Shown one piece after another: positions 6,519 to 7,551 of a stretch of DNA of 7,551 nt. How positions within the stretch are numbered: the stretch's first letter is position 1; each line of letters begins with the position of its first letter. The notes under the pieces are model-generated. The model saw nothing but the letters and a program-made list of their open reading frames with translations. It was not told where the DNA came from and made no database searches. Origin of the DNA: Verrucomicrobiota bacterium (lineage in GTDB: Bacteria; Verrucomicrobiota; Verrucomicrobiia; Verrucomicrobiales; Akkermansiaceae); contig JAPLUJ010000438.1 in assembly GCA_026397695.1 (NCBI GenBank), forward strand, positions 1-7,551, given 5' to 3'. A program made the translations under genes and the position numbers.

Positions 6519-7551
6519 CAAAAATTTTAAAAAATTCCACCCCGCTCTGGTCCGCCTGGTGGGGGATCGTCTCTGAGTTGCGTCCGGCCTTCACCAGATC
6601 CAGCACTTTTCTTTGGTTTGCCGTCGCCCTGGCCGCCACCTGCGCGCGCTCGGACTTGCGCGGCGTCACCAGTTTCGTGCGGGCGCTTGGCCTCACGGAG
6701 CGGTGCTATTGGCGATTGCTCGACATGTTCCACAGCACGGCCGTCCGGCGCGACGAATTGCCGGCCCTCTGGTCACGGTTGGTGCTGTCCCTGCTCCAGC
6801 GATTCTTGTTTTGCGTCAACAACAGGATCGTGCTGTTGGCTGACGGCATCAAGGCTCCCAAAACCGGACGCAAGATGCCGGGCGTCAAAAAGCTCCACCA
6901 AGAGAGCCAGAACAACTCCAAGCCCGAGTTCATCTTCGGCCATTCCTGTCAAACAATCGCGGTGGTGGCCCGCGCGGCGGCGGGATTTTTCGCGGTGCCG
7001 CTGGCCTGCGCCATCCACGAGGGCGTGGTGTTCTCCAATCGCGACAAGCGCACCCTGCTCGACAAACTCGTCATCATGCTGCGTTCACTGGGGATCTCCC
7101 TGCCATATTATCTGGTCGGCGACATCTACTACGCAACCAAGCCGGTGATAGGTCCACTGCGTGCCGCCGGACAACATCTCGTCTCGGCGGTGCGCTCCAA
7201 CGCGGTGGCGTATCTGGCACCCGAGCAACCTGCGGTGAGACGGCGGGGACGCCCCCGGAAATACGGACGCAAGGTCGCACTCAAATCACTCTTCGCCGAA
7301 CTCGATGGATTTGTCACGGCGCAGAGCCCGGTCTATGGCGAGCGCGATGTGACGATCCTGATGCGGGTGCTCGACCTTTACTGGAAGCCGGCGGGCGGAC
7401 TGGTTCGCTTCGTGCTGGTGATTCATCCCACCAGAGGCCGCAGGATTTTCCTATGCACCGACACCACTCTCGACGGCATCGAGGTGGTGCGCATCTATGG
7501 CGTGAGATTCAAGATCGAGGTGACATTCAAACATGCGGTCCATTCGGTGGG
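6512..7551 (+). CDS. DDE transposase, IS4-like signature, 3' end outside window
   Basis: The frame is open from ATG at 6512 to the right edge, giving 346 codons plus two bases. An in-frame TAG at 6494-6496 fixes 6512 as the only good start, though no Shine-Dalgarno site is visible. The N-terminal part (SELRPAFTRSSTFLWF, then GVTSFVRALGLTERCYWRLLDMFHS) matches a family of bacterial transposases I recall. The catalytic triad is visible: Asp111 in LLADGIKAPKTGRKMPGVKK, Asp204 in YYLVGDIYYAT, and Glu336 in the signature Tyr329-x2-Arg332-x3-Glu336, as in IS4-type enzymes. Lys340 follows four residues later rather than the usual seven. An AT-hook-like RRRGRPRKYGRK lies around Gly246. Other conserved-looking blocks are HEGVVFSNRDKRTLLDK and VIHPTRGRRIF. 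About 100 C-terminal residues are probably missing because of the window edge. No frameshift is seen, so the enzyme may be active. The exact IS family is not assigned. Confidence 0.92.
   Translation, partial: MSTKILKNSTPLWSAWWGIVSELRPAFTRSSTFLWFAVALAATCARSDLRGVTSFVRALGLTERCYWRLLDMFHSTAVRRDELPALWSRLVLSLLQRFLFCVNNRIVLLADGIKAPKTGRKMPGVKKLHQESQNNSKPEFIFGHSCQTIAVVARAAAGFFAVPLACAIHEGVVFSNRDKRTLLDKLVIMLRSLGISLPYYLVGDIYYATKPVIGPLRAAGQHLVSAVRSNAVAYLAPEQPAVRRRGRPRKYGRKVALKSLFAELDGFVTAQSPVYGERDVTILMRVLDLYWKPAGGLVRFVLVIHPTRGRRIFLCTDTTLDGIEVVRIYGVRFKIEVTFKHAVHSV

Larger units (their letters stand above)
6135..7551. mobile_element. Insertion sequence, left part only (DUF6788-like gene plus DDE transposase)
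   Basis: The transposase and the divergent small gene are 23 bp apart and appear to form one unit inserted just behind the giant gene. The right end lies outside the window, so terminal inverted repeats and target duplication cannot be checked, and the left limit is approximate. The over-represented GTTAG/CTAAC word of the giant gene does not occur anywhere in 6093-7551, which fits a foreign origin. Confidence 0.65.

Noticed and set aside
6512..6540. AT-rich island (including AAAATTTT) as an insertion-sequence end or bend site
   Set aside because: It is already explained as the first codons of the transposase (MSTKILKNS); no repeat partner is visible in the window.
6208..6696. 162-codon minus-strand open frame overlapping both small gene and transposase
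   Set aside because: Out of frame with the DUF6788-like reading and composed of low-information shadow sequence; it would overlap two better-supported genes.
6618..7148. 176-codon plus-strand open frame inside the transposase
   Set aside because: Ser/Arg/Cys-rich shadow in another frame. The frame from 6512 has the DDE residues and runs to the window edge.

Overview
The window is about 7.5 kb of GC-rich bacterial DNA (roughly 63-65 % GC by eye). One giant exported or membrane protein gene fills the first 6.1 kb. The last 1.4 kb is the left part of an insertion sequence, cut by the window edge. There are no RNA genes and no CRISPR array. The style of the giant protein (very long, beta-rich, no enzyme motif, C-terminal membrane anchor) together with the mobile genes suggests Verrucomicrobiota, or more broadly the PVC group. 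That placement is inference from general family resemblance, with no marker gene to prove it.

Positions 1-6092 (+): an open frame of at least 2026 codons, still open at the left edge. The protein is an old internal duplication. Residues about 29-777 and about 993-1756 are diverged copies of the same array of beta-rich modules, offset by about 965-979 residues. The copies are joined by a membrane-segment cluster (about 815-938) and then by what looks like a complete signal peptide starting at Met944. The second copy carries an extra helical stalk, a final beta strand region and a C-terminal transmembrane anchor with a basic tail. It reads as two secreted, anchored paralogues fused in frame. 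The biochemical function is unknown.

Positions 6093-6134 are a short convergent gap with no visible terminator. Positions 6135-6488 (-) encode a small DUF6788-like protein of the kind often seen next to transposases. It is divergent from a DDE transposase gene beginning at 6512 (+) and open to the right edge. The 23 bp between the two start codons holds an 18-bp imperfect palindrome, and the transposase start overlaps a TTGACA box for the minus strand. These two genes probably belong to one insertion sequence whose right end lies outside the window.

The most unusual signal is at DNA level. The hexamer TGTTAG, counted on both strands, occurs 16 times in the giant gene (core GTTAG/CTAAC 22 times). 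It is read in different codon phases, encodes different residues, and lies at non-corresponding sites in the two internal copies. Base composition alone predicts only about 1-2 hexamers. The word is absent from the insertion-sequence part. It resembles a genome-wide signature word, as HIP1 is in cyanobacteria, but its role is unknown.
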